Shown: positions 1 to 12,103, numbered from the stretch's first letter. The stretch: 64,000 bases of DNA from Odobenus rosmarus divergens (GCF_000321225.1 NW_004450664.1:443975-507974); one strand, 5' to 3'. The notes: generated by a model from the letters alone, not told the origin. Program-made: numbers and translations.

Positions 1-118
1 AAGGGCTCCCTGCTCGGCGGGAAGCCTGTTTCTCCCTCTCCCACTCCCCCTGCTTGTGTTCCCTTTCTTGCTGTCTCTCTCTGTCAAATAAATAAATAAA
101 ATCTTTAAAATATATATA
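1..118 (+). mobile_element. CAN-SINE, 3' part, cut by window edge
   Basis: The CT-rich body and the AAATAAATAAATAAAATCTTT tail of a sense SINE are present. The head lies outside the window. Confidence 0.9.
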
Positions 119-660
119 TCTCAATTAAAATTTAAAGAAATTTTATAACCTATGATCATGAGTCTCTATGTACTGAAAAGTGTTTTCCAGGGTTATCAGT
201 GCCATTATTAGTAAATGTATATCTCATTAAATCAACATAAATATGTTGCAAATTTTGATAATTGTTAAACATAAAAAGTCAATTTTCATTGGAAATGCCT
301 CCCTTAATGAGGTGAATGAGGTTGTTTTTACTTTCCAATCTGCCAGAGTAAGACACATTGCTGACCAAATACACTCCAGTATCCACTGCTTAGAATGGAT
401 TTTGGGCTCTACAGCCAAGAACACCTGCGTGAGAGTGGTCAACGTTGAGATGCTGATCAAAGCCTGGATGAAAGCCTCTGAGCTATGTCCTCTGAGGGCA
501 TGAATTTGGTTATTGTCTACTTGTGAAAGCACATTACAACAAAATTTCCAGGTAGGTAAAACTTGACCTGTTCCTTCATCCTGCATCTAGGTAATCATCA
601 GTCACTGTAAATTACTTTCCCTTATAAGCATTTGCATCCATTTCTTCCTCTCCACTACGC
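119..660. other. Unassigned intergenic sequence
   Basis: AT-rich sequence with no exon-like or repeat signature that I can name. Overlapping short frames on both strands at 227-586 have no recognisable product. Confidence 0.5.
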
Positions 661-666
661 TACCGG

Positions 667-891
667 GTTTGTTTTGTTTTGTTTTGTTTTGTTTGTGTTT
701 TGTTTTGAGAGAGAGAGAGAGTGCACAGGAGGCAGGTGGGTGAGGGAGGAGGGGCAGAGAAAGAATCTTCAAGCAGACTCTCCACTGAGCAGGGAACCCC
801 ACAAGGGGCTCAGATCTCACGACCGAGATCATGACCTGAGCCAAAAAATCAAGGGTGGGCCGCTTAACCGACTGAGCCACCCAGGTGCCCC
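667..891 (-). mobile_element. CAN-SINE, antisense, old
   Basis: A (GTTTT)n tail complement is followed by a purine-rich body and the ACTGAGCCACCCAGGTGCCCC head complement. Confidence 0.9.
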
Positions 892-1608
892 TCCATCAAC
901 TACCTTAGCCAGGTCTGTATCTCTCTCTACCTGAGCCATGGTAGTGACGTCCAGACCCCCCTATAGTCCTTCCTGCGCATGGTTATCAGATTGGCCTTAC
1001 TTATGCCTCTTCCACCCTGCTACTCTTTTGCAAACAAAACAAAACAAACTTTCTGATCTCTTAGGATATGAAGTCTAGACTTCTGTGGCTGTTATTCAGT
1101 GCTCCCTGGGATGTCCCTCTCTGTCCTCTTGAACACCGCTGGGCCTATTCTCATCCAGCATCCTCTCCCAGTCTGGTGGGCCTCTCCCACCTCGCTTACC
1201 TCCCATGTTGCCGTCTCTTTGAACCAATGGGCAGTCCCTTTTGGTCAGGTCCTCTCCAGGAGAGATGGTCCCTTCCGGTCTGCCACTGTCTTCATATCAT
1301 GGGAAGGGCATATGCGGTGGCTAGCAGAGACAATACGTATTTCTGCACTCATGCAATGTGCCAGAAATAGATTCATCTTGAAATTTATGGAGCAATCAGA
1401 GATGGAAATTTCAAGTAAGTCTTCCTAGGGAATTATTATATATTAATAATATTGACTAAGCATCTGCTGTGTTCATCACTGTGCTAGGCATTGGTGGAAG
1501 AAATAGAAATTTAAGATATAGTCTGTTTTCCCTCAAAGAGCTGATAATTTACTTGGAGAGACAAGAATTCTACACATTAAGATAGCAAATAAAACAGAAT
1601 AGAATCAA
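892..1608. other. Unassigned intergenic sequence
   Basis: No gene is supported. The frames at 1068-1428 overlap each other in two phases and show no family signature. A MIR-like stretch lies at about 1440-1560. Confidence 0.5.
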
Positions 1609-1821
1609 GGGACGCCTGAGTGGCTCAGTTGGTTGAACGTCCAACTCTTGATTTGGGTTCCGGTGGTGATCTCAGGGCTGTGGGATCGAGCCCCACAGGG
1701 GGCTCTGTGCTCAGTGGGGAGTCTGCTTGGGATTCTTTCTCTCCCTCTCCCTCTGCCCCTCGCCCTGCTCATGCTTTCACTCTCTCTCTCTCAAATAAAT
1801 AAAATAAAACTTTTTAAAAAT
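1609..1821 (+). mobile_element. CAN-SINE, sense
   Basis: GGGACGCCTGAGTGGCTCAG head, CT-rich body and AAATAAATAAAA tail. Confidence 0.9.
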
Positions 1822-2531
1822 CAGATAGAATCCACATATTCATTATAAAGTTTTGAAAATAAAAAGTCCTAAAAAGTTGTATCAAATTCAATCAAAATGA
1901 ACCTGTTATCATCTTACAAATTCTTTTCCTATGTTTTCCCTTTTTAATTTTTAAAACTAGAAGTAATACATACTTGTCAAAATGAAAAGTTTTGAAGTAT
2001 ACAGCGTAAAAGTGTAAGCCCCTATTCACCCCCTTCTCGATCCTTCTTGGTGAATACCCTTCCAGAGTCAATGGTCTTAGAGATAAATATACGTGTGTTT
2101 GTAAGCGCACATACACACTTACACAGTATATTTAACAGCAGTGTCATAGACATATTGTTCTGCAACTTGTTTCTTACAATTTTGTACCTTCCCCGGTCCT
2201 ACATCCATGCAAATCTACTCTGTCCTTTCTAATGGCTGCTATCGTGTCCCACAGTAAGGACATTCTCTCGTTTATTTCTCCTTGCCTTCTACTGATGAAC
2301 ATTTCGCTTAGTTTTAATTTTTTCTTATTAGAGTCACACTCTATTCAAAATTGTGCAAATTCATTCATATGTATTCTGCAAACAGTAAAAACAAACACAG
2401 GAAAAATGAAGCAATAAAAACAATGAGTAAGCATTTGTCATTAAAAAGTAAGCTCTCCTTTTTCCTCCTCTACGTCTCTCCTCTTCTCCCCCTCCTTCCG
2501 TCGGAAAAGGTAAATTAAAAAAAATTATCTA

Positions 2532-2711
2532 GGGGCGCTTGGGTGGCTAAGTTGGCTAAGCATCTCTCTTCGGCTGGGGTCATGATTTCGGGGTCCTGAG
2601 AGGAACCCTACAATGTTCCATGGGGAGGCTGCTTCTCCCTCTACCTCTGCCCTTGCTCATGCTCTCTTGCTATCTCTCTCTCTCAAGTAAATAAATAAAA
2701 TCTTTAAAAAT
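2532..2711 (+). mobile_element. CAN-SINE, sense
   Basis: Diverged head GGGGCGCTTGGGTGGCTAAG with the usual body and A-rich tail. Confidence 0.9.
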
Positions 2712-2959
2712 AATTATAATATCTCATTCTGTTGGAAGAGAGCAAGTTATCAGTAAGTATAGGAAGTCTAGATTTGTACCTTTGATGTAGTAATCTATGG
2801 AAATATCACTGAACAAAACAGAACTAACAACCACAGCAAAACACCCTTAGATAAAGCTTCACATCAGAGATGACCTTCACCATTACAAATAAGGAATAAT
2901 TGGAAACAACCCTGTGACTAGTCCTCCCCAATCAATATCTATTTCTGTCTCTCACATTG

Positions 2960-3352
2960 TAATGAATTCCCCACTTAGGTTGGCACACAGGGCTATCCAG
3001 ATTGATTTCTACATTTCCCAGCCTCCTTTGCACCTGCGACCACGTGACCAAGTGCTGTCCAATGGAGATGTAACGTGTGAAGCACGTGACTTCTGACTGA
3101 GTTTCCCCACCCCCTTCGCCTTTTCCCTTCTCTCTGCCTAGAATGTGGACGTGCTAAGGAGCCACCAGGGACTCTGCAGAGGAGGGAAGCTCCCTACAGA
3201 TGGCAGAGCAATGAGATGGAAAGAGTCTGTTTCGCTGCACCTTGGGGCCACCATAGCAGCCCTGGGCTGTTAGACAAGCAAACAAAATTTCAATTTCCCT
3301 TTGTTATTTTGAGTCTGTTCCGGTAGGCAAGTCTGTATTGTAACTAACACAA
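2960..3352 (+). mobile_element. Ancient LTR-like repeat remnant
   Basis: The region resembles the shared 3' end of ancient mammalian LTR-type repeats (CCTTTGTTATTTTGAGTCTGTT then CTAACAC). The family is not determined, and this could be another old dispersed repeat. Confidence 0.35.
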
Positions 3353-3660
3353 ATGCAAATGACCAACAATAGGAGATGATGGGCTGGTCTATTGTATTTT
3401 TACTTGGTGAGATATTAGGTAGCTATTGAAATTATACTTACGAAGGTATGAAATAAGAATAAAAAGTCTTCAGATATATTTATTTTTTAAAGTATGATTA
3501 AAATTGCATATATGGGATTTTTTTATATATATAAGAAAAACTCTTACTAAGAAAAATATACTGGAACATTTTACATGGAAATATTAATAATGGTTATAGT
3601 TTAGATAATGAAACATTGAGAGATTTATATTTATCTTCTCACTTTATCATTTAATTTTTT

Positions 3661-3842
3661 TTTAAAGATTTTATTTATTTATTTATTTGACAGAGAGAGA
3701 GAGAGAGTGAGAGAGGGAACACAAGCAGGGGGACTAGGAGAGGGAGAAGCCCTCCCTCAATGTGGGGCTTGATCCCAGGACCCCGGGATCATGACCTGAG
3801 CTGAAGGCAGCTGCTTAACCAACGGAGCCACCCAGGCGCCCC
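3661..3842 (-). mobile_element. CAN-SINE, antisense
   Basis: TAAAGATTTTATTTATTTAT tail complement through GCCACCCAGGCGCCCC head complement. Confidence 0.95.
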
Positions 3843-3876
3843 TATCATTTAATATTTTTTTAATAATTAAAAAATA

Positions 3877-4000
3877 AGGGGCACCTGGGTGGCTCCCTCA
3901 GTTAAGCGTCTGCCTTTAGCTCAAGTCATGATCTCAGAATCCTGGGATTGAGCCCAGCCCAGCAGGGAGTCCACTTCTCCCTCTGCCCCTCTCCCTGTGT
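3877..4000 (+). mobile_element. CAN-SINE, sense, 3' truncated
   Basis: A full head is present but the element stops after the CT-rich body without the usual tail. Confidence 0.85.
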
Positions 4001-4065
4001 TAAAAATTTTATTGAACTCATGAGGGCACAAAGCGGATGTGATAACCAGCTCAAAAGAGGAGCCA

Positions 4066-4291
4066 AGGGGCCCTTGGTTGCCTCAGTCAGTTAAGAAACC
4101 AACTCTTGATTTTTGGCCTAGGTCATGATCTCAGGGTCATGGGATTGAGCCCCGAGTCCGTATTGGACTCCAACGTGGACTCGGGGCTCAGTGGGGAGTG
4201 TGCTTCAGGATTCTCTCTCTCCCTCTGCCCCTCCCCCACCCCGTGCTTGCTCTCTCTCTCTCAAAATAAATAAATCTTTTAAAAAAAAGAA
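4066..4291 (+). mobile_element. CAN-SINE, sense, diverged
   Basis: Diverged head, CT-rich body and AAATAAATAAATC tail. A short internal inverted motif (ACTCGGGG with CCCCGAGT) lies near 4150-4190. Confidence 0.85.
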
Positions 4292-4399
4292 ATAGAAAAT
4301 ACACCTGTTGAATTAGACAGTCCCCGAAGTTTTAGGCAATAGTTTTTTTTTTTTTTTTTAGAAAATAAGGATGGTGGAGATTTCTGATTTTCCTTCTTC

Positions 4400-4556
4400 T
4401 TTTTTTTTTTAAGATTTATTTATTTTAGAGAGGGAGAGAGCACACAAGCAGGGGGAGGGGCAGAGGGAGAGAGAGAATCTCAAGCAGACTCTCAGCTGAG
4501 CGTGGAGCCCGATGTGGGGCTCCATCTCTCCACTCTGAGATCATGACCTGAGCTAA
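4400..4556 (-). mobile_element. CAN-SINE, antisense, head missing
   Basis: Tail complement and body are present, ending at ATGACCTGAGCT without the ACCCAGGCGCCC end. Confidence 0.85.
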
Positions 4557-4639
4557 TGATTTTACCTTTTTAACTGTCATGCATACTACGTGATTTGTCA
4601 TTATTTTCTGGAATCAAGTAAAGAAACAAAGTAAAGTAG

Positions 4640-4836
4640 GGCACCTGGGTGGCTCAGTTGGTTAAGCGACTGCCTTCGGCTCAGGTCATGATCCTGGAGT
4701 CCCAGGATCGAGTCCCACATCGGGCTCCCTGCTCAGCAGGGAGTCTGCTTCTCCCTCTGACCCTCTTCCCTCTCTTGCTCTCTATCTCTCATTCTCTCTC
4801 TCTCAAATAAATAAATAGAATCTTTTTTTAAAAAAG
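4640..4836 (+). mobile_element. CAN-SINE, sense, with target duplication
   Basis: Flanked by perfect GAAACAAAGTAAAGTAG at 4623-4639 and 4837-4853. Confidence 0.97.
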
Positions 4837-5058
4837 GAAACAAAGTAAAGTAGTTTAGCATTCCACAGAAGGTTCTCAAACCATAAGCCTACCGCAATGA
4901 CTAGCTACTTTCTTGCCACTGTGTTCACCTTAGTTTTCATTCACCCTTGGACTTAAAATCACAAAACTAATATTGTCCATCAAATTCTTTTTAACATTGA
5001 AAATAGGTTAAATGATAAAACATTGATTATTCTGAACTTGGTTCAATAGTATGAATAC

Positions 5059-5233
5059 TGGGGCAACTGGGTGGCTCAGTCGGTTGAGTGCCTGCCCTCG
5101 GCTCAGGTTATGATCCCAGGGTTCTGGGATAGAGCCCCAGATGGGGCTCTCTGCTCAGCAGGGAATCTGCTTCTCCCTCTCCCTCTGCCTGCTGCTCCCC
5201 CTGCTTGTGCTCTCTTGCTCTCTCTCTGCCAAA

Positions 5234-5268
<35 letters not shown>

Positions 5269-5282
5269 AATCTTTTTAAAAA
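5059..5282 (+). mobile_element. CAN-SINE, sense, with target duplication
   Basis: Flanked by AATAGTATGAATAC at 5045-5058 and 5283-5296. The tail holds a long (AAAT)n run at about 5231-5269 that is likely length-variable. Confidence 0.97.
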
Positions 5283-5514
5283 AATAGTATGAATACCATG
5301 GTTTAATTTACTTTACCACCTCTGCCCTTATTTCTTTTCTTTTTAGAGTTGGAACATCACCAACCCACTTCTTGGGACACAGATGAACAGAGGTACTTGG
5401 GCTAAATATCTGGGAGCAGAACATGCTGGAGATTCGAAACCAGGACACAGAACTTGAGATCTGCATGCTTTCAGAGGTATTCTACCTGAGTCAGGTGAGC
5501 AGCCGAGCCCAAGG

Positions 5515-5610
5515 GACAGAGGGAGAGAGAGAATCTTGAAGCAAACTCCTCACTGAGCGCAGAGCCCAACTTGGATGCGGGGCTCAATCCCACGACCCAA
5601 TCTCTCAGTG
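5515..5610 (-). mobile_element. CAN-SINE fragment, antisense
   Basis: Purine-rich body and GGGGCTCAATCCCACGACCC only. An old partial copy. Confidence 0.65.
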
Positions 5611-6539
5611 TCTGAGATCCAGCCCCCCAGCCCACGTTTCCTGGGAATCAGAGAAACTCTCATATCTGATATTTTCAAAATTTCTTTCAGCCTTTATTAT
5701 CTTCCTGGGGGATTGAAATTAAGTATTCCCAATCAGGGGGGAACAAATCTCCCTCACCACCTGCTTGGTTACTCTGTCCTTCCGTGTTCTTCTCATCGAG
5801 CTAAGACGCTGAATAAAATGACCACGTCTCCAAATAAGGTTATCAGTGATTGAAAACCTACCAGACTGAAAGTGTGAGTCATCATTCAAATTCCCTGAAA
5901 ATTCCAGTTTATAACCACTTCCCCCAAATTCCCATGTATAAATAGAAAAATCAAGAATGAACTGGTTTTCTTTTTAAATCCACTTCTTCGTCTCTAAAAA
6001 ATTAGTTTACTGCACAACTTCACGCAACACATGTACATTGTTCTGATCAAAGCAATTCTAAATAAAGCTGACCTGCTGAAACTTCCTGTTACTTTTCTAG
6101 CAAGAGCTGTTAACATTCAGCATGAAATTTCACTGTCACGTAAAGGATGTTTAAGGATTTTCTGATTCAACTCCAGCAGAAGTGGTTTGATTCCTTGTTA
6201 CTACGAAACCAAAAAGCAACAAAAACAAAAAGACAAATTGAGGAAGAATTCTTCATCTTATGAAATTGCAGTCGAAGCCACTAAATGTCAGCATTAGGAA
6301 TAACAGAAAGGAGGCCGGTTAATAAAATACAGCAAGAATGATAAAAGTTGAATTACTGCGTCAAAGACAATATGCATTTTGATTTTGATAGTTACTGCCA
6401 TATTGCCCTTGTAGGAGACGTGCCAATTTCACCTTCCTGGGGTAACTAAGGAGGGTGTCTATTTCCACACAGCCTTACCTTCACTGGCTGTCACATTTTT
6501 TTTTCCAATCTGATAGGCACAAGGTGGTATCTTGTTGCA
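5611..6539. other. Unassigned intergenic sequence
   Basis: No exon, RNA gene or named repeat recognised. AT-rich, with only short overlapping frames. Confidence 0.5.
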
Positions 6540-6540
6540 G

Positions 6541-6728
6541 TTTGTTTTTGTTTTTGTTTTTAGAGAGGGAGAGAGAGGGAGAGAGGCAGAGGGACAGGGT
6601 GAAAGATTCTTAAGCAGGCTCCATGCCCAGCATGGAACCTGATGAGGGGCTCAATCTCACAACCCTGAGATCATGACTTAAGCCCAAATCGAGGCGGATG
6701 CTTAACCAACTGAGCCACCCAGGTGCCC
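6541..6728 (-). mobile_element. CAN-SINE, antisense
   Basis: A (GTTTTT)n tail complement, purine-rich body and CCACCCAGGTGCCCC end. Confidence 0.9.
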
Positions 6729-7692
6729 CATGTGTAGTTTTAATTTATATTTATCTCATTTTGAGTGAGGTTACATAATCTGTCATATGTTTATAAACCA
6801 TTTGTATTTCCTCTTCAGGGAACCATATTTTCAGAGCCTTTGCCCGGTTGTCTATTTTGGTCCTTTTCCTATTGAATTGTAAGAGCTCTTTATATACCAA
6901 AGAGATTTGTCTTTGATGTGACTTGCCAGTACTCCTCCCTCCCCCCATTTTGCCGTTAGTCTTTTGACTAAGCAGCTGATTTGGCTCAACGTAAAGAACT
7001 TTAATCTCGAAGATTTTCTAAGTATTTGTGTGCCCCAAGGAGGCTATTGAGATAGAAGACTCTTATTTGGACAGACACAGAAATTCACCAGCTTGGCATG
7101 CACTGGTGGGCCCATGGGCAATGCTTCCAAGCCAAGAGATGAGAAAAATGGGACTGAAATTGCTCTGTATCGTGTGTACAGCGTCCTCTCCATCGTGGGC
7201 GGGAACACTGGCAGACAGAGCACCTTTGGGAACATGTCTCTCCTCCTTAAAATGGATTTAGGCACATTCCACCTAAGGCCTCCCACCGGAGAACGGAAGG
7301 GCGCCAGGAGGAGGGGTCCTGCCTCACCTCTCCTGATGGGGGGGCCCCAGGGGTGTGCAGTGCCCCTTTCAGATGGTCTGTGCCAAGGCCCCCTGGTGTT
7401 ATTCTAGATCCAGTACATCATTTTTGGAAATGTATGGCTGGGGCTAATCCCGTCCTGGGGGTTGTCCTGGTGTAGTTGATGTAGTTTTTGAATGTTGTTG
7501 GTGGTGGGGTCTGGAGTCGACGGCCAAGAAAGAATTCTTGAGATGTCTTCAGTGCAAAATGGTGGCTTTATTAAAGCACGGGGACAAGACCCATGGGCAG
7601 AAGGAGGTGCTGCCATTGCTCCCTGCTGCCCCAGGATTACGAGGAGCAAGTGATTTTATACCTTGGGGTTGGGAGAAGTCAAGAAGTTCTTT

Positions 7693-7880
7693 TTTTTAAA
7701 AAGATTTTATTTATTTATTTGACAGAGAAAGACACAGCGAGAGAGGGAACACAAGCAGGGGGAGTGGGAGAGGGAGAAGCAGGCTTCCCGCGGAGCAGGG
7801 AGCCCAATGCGGGGCTCGATCCCAGGACCCCGGGATCATGACCTGAGCCGAAGGCAGACGCTTAACGACTGAGCCACCCA
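7693..7880 (-). mobile_element. CAN-SINE monomer 1 of a dimer, antisense
   Basis: It is a tail-to-body copy ending GCCACCCA, with the outer head missing, joined directly to the next monomer. Confidence 0.93.
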
Positions 7881-8073
7881 AGATTTTATTTATCTATTTG
7901 ACAGAGAGAGACACAGGGAGAGAGGGAACACAAGCAGGGGGAGTGGGAGAGGGAGAGGGAGAAGCAGGCTTCCCGCCAAGCAGAGAGCCTGATGTGGGGT
8001 TTGATCCCAGGACCCTGGGATCATGACCCGAGCTGAAGGCAGACACCCAGCGACTGAGCCACCCAGGCGCCCC
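7881..8073 (-). mobile_element. CAN-SINE monomer 2 of a dimer, antisense
   Basis: A full copy ending CCCAGGCGCCCC. The pair shares one flanking duplication, AGAAGTCAAGAA(G/A)TTCTT, at 7674-7692 and 8074-8092. Confidence 0.93.
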
Positions 8074-8200
8074 AGAAGTCAAGAAATTCTTAAAGGAGTT
8101 TCATATGTTAAAGAAGACTTTCAGGATCCTGGAGGAATGTTATAATTTGCCTGTCTCAAACATTTGTGGATGGGCTGCAGGTTATAAAGAGATTTAATTT

Positions 8201-8949
8201 TATTTACATTCCCTCTGCCTTTGTTTCCCACATCCTAGTGAGAGGGGCAGACAGATCCTCGCACAAGATTTTAGCCGCCATGGCCCGGTGAACAGGGTTA
8301 TTATTATGCCCGTTGATAGAGAGTTAAGCAGCTTGCCCAGGTACCCCCAGGCACTTGCTGGAGCTGGCTGCCAGCTAGCATGACCTAAGTAAGCTCTCAA
8401 GCCCCACCCCATCACAATGCTAGAGCAGGCCCAAGGATGGTTTCGGGATTCGGAAAGGATGGGCCAACAGCCTCATCCGAGCAAACTTTCTGAGGTCTGA
8501 GATGGACATCTTCTTTCTTCCATTTCCCGTCCGCCTCTCTCAAAGCTCTTCCAGAACCTGTGCTCAACCACCTGGGTTCTACCAACGTTCCCAGAGCATT
8601 TCACAAGTGGCCCTTAATTTTTATGCACCCTTGTCTTATTTTCTCACCTAGACATACGGACAGAGCCCAGGCATAGATTTATTTGCATTTACCACAGCGC
8701 TGGACAGAGCGCTTTGGGAGTAGGCGGCTCGCCACAGACCTTGGGGGTGGTAGTGCGATGGATACCTGGTTAGCACGGCCAGCGACGCGGGAAAGAAGCG
8801 CCAGGGCGAGGAGCCGGGAAGTTCGGGTGAAGCAACCTAATTTCACCGTGAGGGGAGGCCCGATGGAGAGCGGGAGCAAAATCGGACGTTTAGGGGGACA
8901 GCCCGCCCTCCGGGGGAAAGAGTTCTTCCTGCAAGGTCCGCTGGTCTTT
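8201..8949. other. Unassigned sequence upstream of the NUB1 island
   Basis: No gene is supported. GC content rises from about 8680 towards the island. Open frames on both strands here reflect the few stops in GC-rich DNA. Confidence 0.5.
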
Positions 8950-9640
8950 TTCAAGGCTTTTGGAGAAATGAAGCCAGGTGCAATTTCCTCTGAAGTCGAG
9001 CAAACTGGGCCGGGCCTGCGGTCCCGCCCCGTCCCGCCCGGACACCGCCTCGGGCCCCGCAGGCGCGGGCCCGGATCTGCACCGCCCCGGCTGAACCCTC
9101 TCTGAGCCCGAGGCTAGAGGCCTCCGCTAGGCCCTGCCCCCTCGCCCTCCACCCTGCCCCACCCACCCCGCCCACCCACCCCGTCTTAGCCCCGCCCACC
9201 CCACATCAACACCCGCCCCCACATTAGCCCCGCCCACAACCTATTCCGACCCTCCCTCTAGCCCCGCCCACAACCCTCCTTCCTGGCCGCGCGAGGGGGG
9301 TGCGGCGGCCGCAGCGGCGGGGGCGGGGCCAGCCTCACCCGGAATGAAAATAAACGGCGGCCGCTGCCGCATCCGGGCACTCGGCGGGTCGCGGCGGGCG
9401 CGGTGGTGGCGCAGGTGAGGAGGCGGCGGTCGAGCGTCCGGTCTCCGACCCGGGCCTCACCGGCGCTGCTTGGCGCCCCTGTTCCCGGCACGACTCCGAT
9501 GCATCCCCCGCCCGGGGCGGGGCGCGGCCACAGCGGCGGGCGGTGGGCGGCGAGCGCGGAGGCTGGCCGGGGCTTGGGGACGCGCCGACGGTTCGCGCGG
9601 CCCTGGGTCTGCGCTGGGCTGGGCCCGGGTGGTGGGGTGT
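8950..9640 (+). promoter_or_regulatory. NUB1: NUB1 CpG-island promoter
   Basis: The segment is very rich in G, C and CpG compared with the AT-rich flanks. It holds a series of inverted GC boxes (CCCGCCC at about 9191, 9212, 9229 and 9262) and a forward GGGCGGGGCC at 9321-9330. An ETS-type CCGGAA core lies at 9339-9344 and an AT-rich AAAATAAA at about 9347-9354, just upstream of exon 1. This is typical of a housekeeping promoter that can also respond to stimuli. No clear interferon response element was seen. The start site itself cannot be fixed from sequence. Confidence 0.75.
9355..9414 (+). other. NUB1: NUB1 exon 1, untranslated
   Basis: A GC-rich leader ends in GCGCAG followed by a GTGAGG donor at 9415. 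This is the only good donor within the CpG island that precedes the coding exon at 12470 in the same orientation. The 5' end is inferred from the promoter elements and is approximate. It contains no start codon used by NUB1. Confidence 0.65.
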
Positions 9641-10088
9641 TTTATGGAGTTGTTCTGGGGGGGAGACAGAGGAAGATATGTATACTCTAAAGTAAATCTC
9701 GTTAGCCAGACAAAAAGCTTGAATCTTAACACTGCTATCCCAAATATGTCATTTGGGATTCATATTTGCGGTCAAAGCTAGATTTTCTTTGCTATTTAAT
9801 GAGAAAATATGGTTGACTCTGCATTTCTCTGATCATCTGGTTCTGCATTTCTCATCTCCTTCCCTTACTCTTATTTTTTAATACAAGAATCTTTCATTGC
9901 TCCGCTTAAGAGGAAATACAGTGTATTTTGACTATATGTGTGTACATATGTATATTTGAAAAGCTCTGGGTAAAGGTCCCCATAGATCGATTCATTACAG
10001 AAGCGAAAGTGAAAATTTTAAAGTAGTTGACAACGTTTCATTTTCAGTTTGGAGCAGTAATATTAATGAATTTCTGGGCTTCCTCCCT

Positions 10089-10125
10089 CCCGCCCAGTTT
10101 TATTGAGAAATAATTGACATACATC
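10089..10125 (-). mobile_element. L1 3' end fragment, antisense
   Basis: TTTTATTGAGAAATAATTGACAT is the complement of the usual end of old L1 3' UTRs. Short copy in NUB1 intron 1. Confidence 0.5.
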
Positions 10126-10648
10126 ACTGCTTTTTTGGCTGTAATGTGAAACATTGTATGGCATGCATAATGAAACTTTCAGTTCTCTAGTTAAAACTGA
10201 AAAGTGGTTTATTAAACTTCTTTCTTTTGATTTCAAGTATGTATCCTCTTTTTATTCTGTTGTCTATAACTGAAATTTTTGTAAATTTCCAAACAGCAGA
10301 TTAATCTTTTTTAAACATTAAGTCTCATGCCTATAGACCTCCATCTGTTCTGTTGATTTGCTCAGTGGGTAGAGTGTGGGACACACAATGCGTTTGTGAA
10401 AGCCTTTGGGCCTTTAGACCTTGCAAAGAGTCCCTCCATAAGCAGCCCATGAAATGATCATCCCTCCCCATTGATATTTTATCCAGAATTCATGAAGATT
10501 TATGAGTAGGGAACTATGTTTAGTGGTTGTGTCAGTTATTTGTGTTTGAAAAGCTAAGTACTCATGCTTTTCTGTGTGAGCAGCAGTTTGTTAGTGCTTG
10601 AAGATCTGGGGTTCTCTCGTGGGTCACCTGGATGCACAGCAACCTCCT

Positions 10649-10851
10649 TTTTTTTTTTAAAGATTTTATGTATTTATTTATTTGACAGAGAGAGACACAG
10701 TGAGAGAGGGAACACAAGCAGGGGGAATGGGAGAGGGAGAAGCAGGCTTCCCACCGAGCAGGGAGCCCGATGTGGGGCTCGATCCCAGGACCCTGGGATC
10801 ATGACCTGAGCCGAAGGCAGATGCTTAACGACTGAGCCACCCAGGCGCCCC
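10649..10851 (-). mobile_element. CAN-SINE, antisense, NUB1 intron 1
   Basis: A complete copy with imperfect flanks AGCAACCTCCTT and AGCAACTTCCTT. Confidence 0.95.
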
Positions 10852-11334
10852 AGCAACTTCCTTCTTGACGTGTTTGTTCCCTACTCCCTTTCCTCCTCCC
10901 TGTCCTAATGACCCTCTTTCTTACCCCCCAGACTGATATAAAATAGATTTGAATTTTCTTTTAAAATACTCATTTATGGAATACATTGAAGTTAACAAAC
11001 CTGATTTAAAAATTAGGTGAACTGGGTTTTGAGGGTGTGGAATACTACAGGCCCTATATAGAAAAAGAGAAAGTTACTTATCAAGGTTATGTTAACCCTT
11101 ATATATATTTTATTCTATAGAACGTGTCTTCATCATTCAGAAGCTAATTACCCTTTTACTTTTCTTACTCCTTCTCTAGTAGCCTTCCCCACCCCTTCAA
11201 ATTGCTATGCTAGTGAGAGATGGGTAGACAACTCCTTTGCTGCCAGGGGCTTCTTTGTGAGAGACTAGTTACGTAACACAGGACAGACAAGCAGCAAAAG
11301 ATTGCGGGACAAAATGCAAAGTCCAATGTTGTAG

Positions 11335-11465
11335 GCAGAAATCCAGTGCTAGCTATGGCGCTGCCTAACTTTGTGACTTTGGCCAAGTCATTTTTACAAA
11401 TCTGGGGCCTGGGTGTCTTCAGCTGTAAAATGATCCAACTAGTGTTAGATTTGAATAGTACATAG
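11335..11465 (+). repeat. MIR, sense
   Basis: The core TTTGTGACTTTGGCCAAGTC followed by TCAGCTGTAAAATGA matches the MIR layout. Confidence 0.7.
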
Positions 11466-11904
11466 TAGATCTGCTGTTTGCTTATTGCAAAATATATAAA
11501 ATTTTTCTAGCAAAACTTTTTAGTTTTAAAAATTCAGGTATAGAGAATATTGATAGTTAACGGTACCAGCTAGCTTTTATGTTTACCCTACCAAGGGGAT
11601 TGATCGTTGTTAAACTCACCAAAATACAAATACAAGAGAATTTATGTATCTATGTTGAATTGTTTATGAAAGTTAACAGCTTTAGGGACTCATCTTTCTC
11701 TCATTTGATCTTTTCTCTTAGAGAACAATAGCTTAAGAAATAGAGAAGTATAATAAACCTTGCTACATATTAGCAACTTTGAAATATGTATTTTATGTAA
11801 CATATAATTTGTAACTGTATATAGTGTATTTTAGCATATGTATAGAATGTATATATTTTAGAGAAGTTTAGAGCTAGTTAAAACCTAATCTAAAAGTAAT
11901 TTAG

Positions 11905-12103
11905 GGCGCCTGGGTGGCTCAGTCGTTAAGCATCTGCCTTCGGCTCGGGTCATGATCCCAGGGTCCTGGGATTGAGTCCCACATCGGGCTCCCTGCTCAG
12001 CGGGAAGCCTGCTTCTCCCTCTGACCCCCTCCCCTGCTTGTGTTCCTGCTCTCACTGTCTCTCTCTCTCTGTCAAATAAATAAATAAAATCTTAAAAAAA
12101 AAA
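11905..12103 (+). mobile_element. CAN-SINE A, sense, shared target site
   Basis: A complete copy between AAAAGTAATTTAG at 11892-11904 and the same 13-mer at 12104-12116. Confidence 0.97.

Larger units (their letters stand above)
7430..8200 (-). mobile_element. Endogenous retrovirus LTR remnant, antisense, split by SINEs
   Basis: On the - strand a CTTTAATAAAG polyadenylation-type motif near 7568 is followed by an AAGAATTCTTTCTTGGCC stretch, the layout of an LTR R-U5 end. No retroviral coding sequence is visible. The element is interrupted by two SINE monomers at 7693-8073. The outer limits are uncertain. Confidence 0.5.

Noticed and set aside
4640..4720. tRNA gene in SINE heads
   Set aside because: The heads are tRNA-derived with promoter-box remnants but do not fold as an intact tRNA and belong to retroposons.
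7430..8200. Intact endogenous retrovirus
   Set aside because: Only an LTR-like remnant is visible. No gag, pol or env type reading frame lies nearby.
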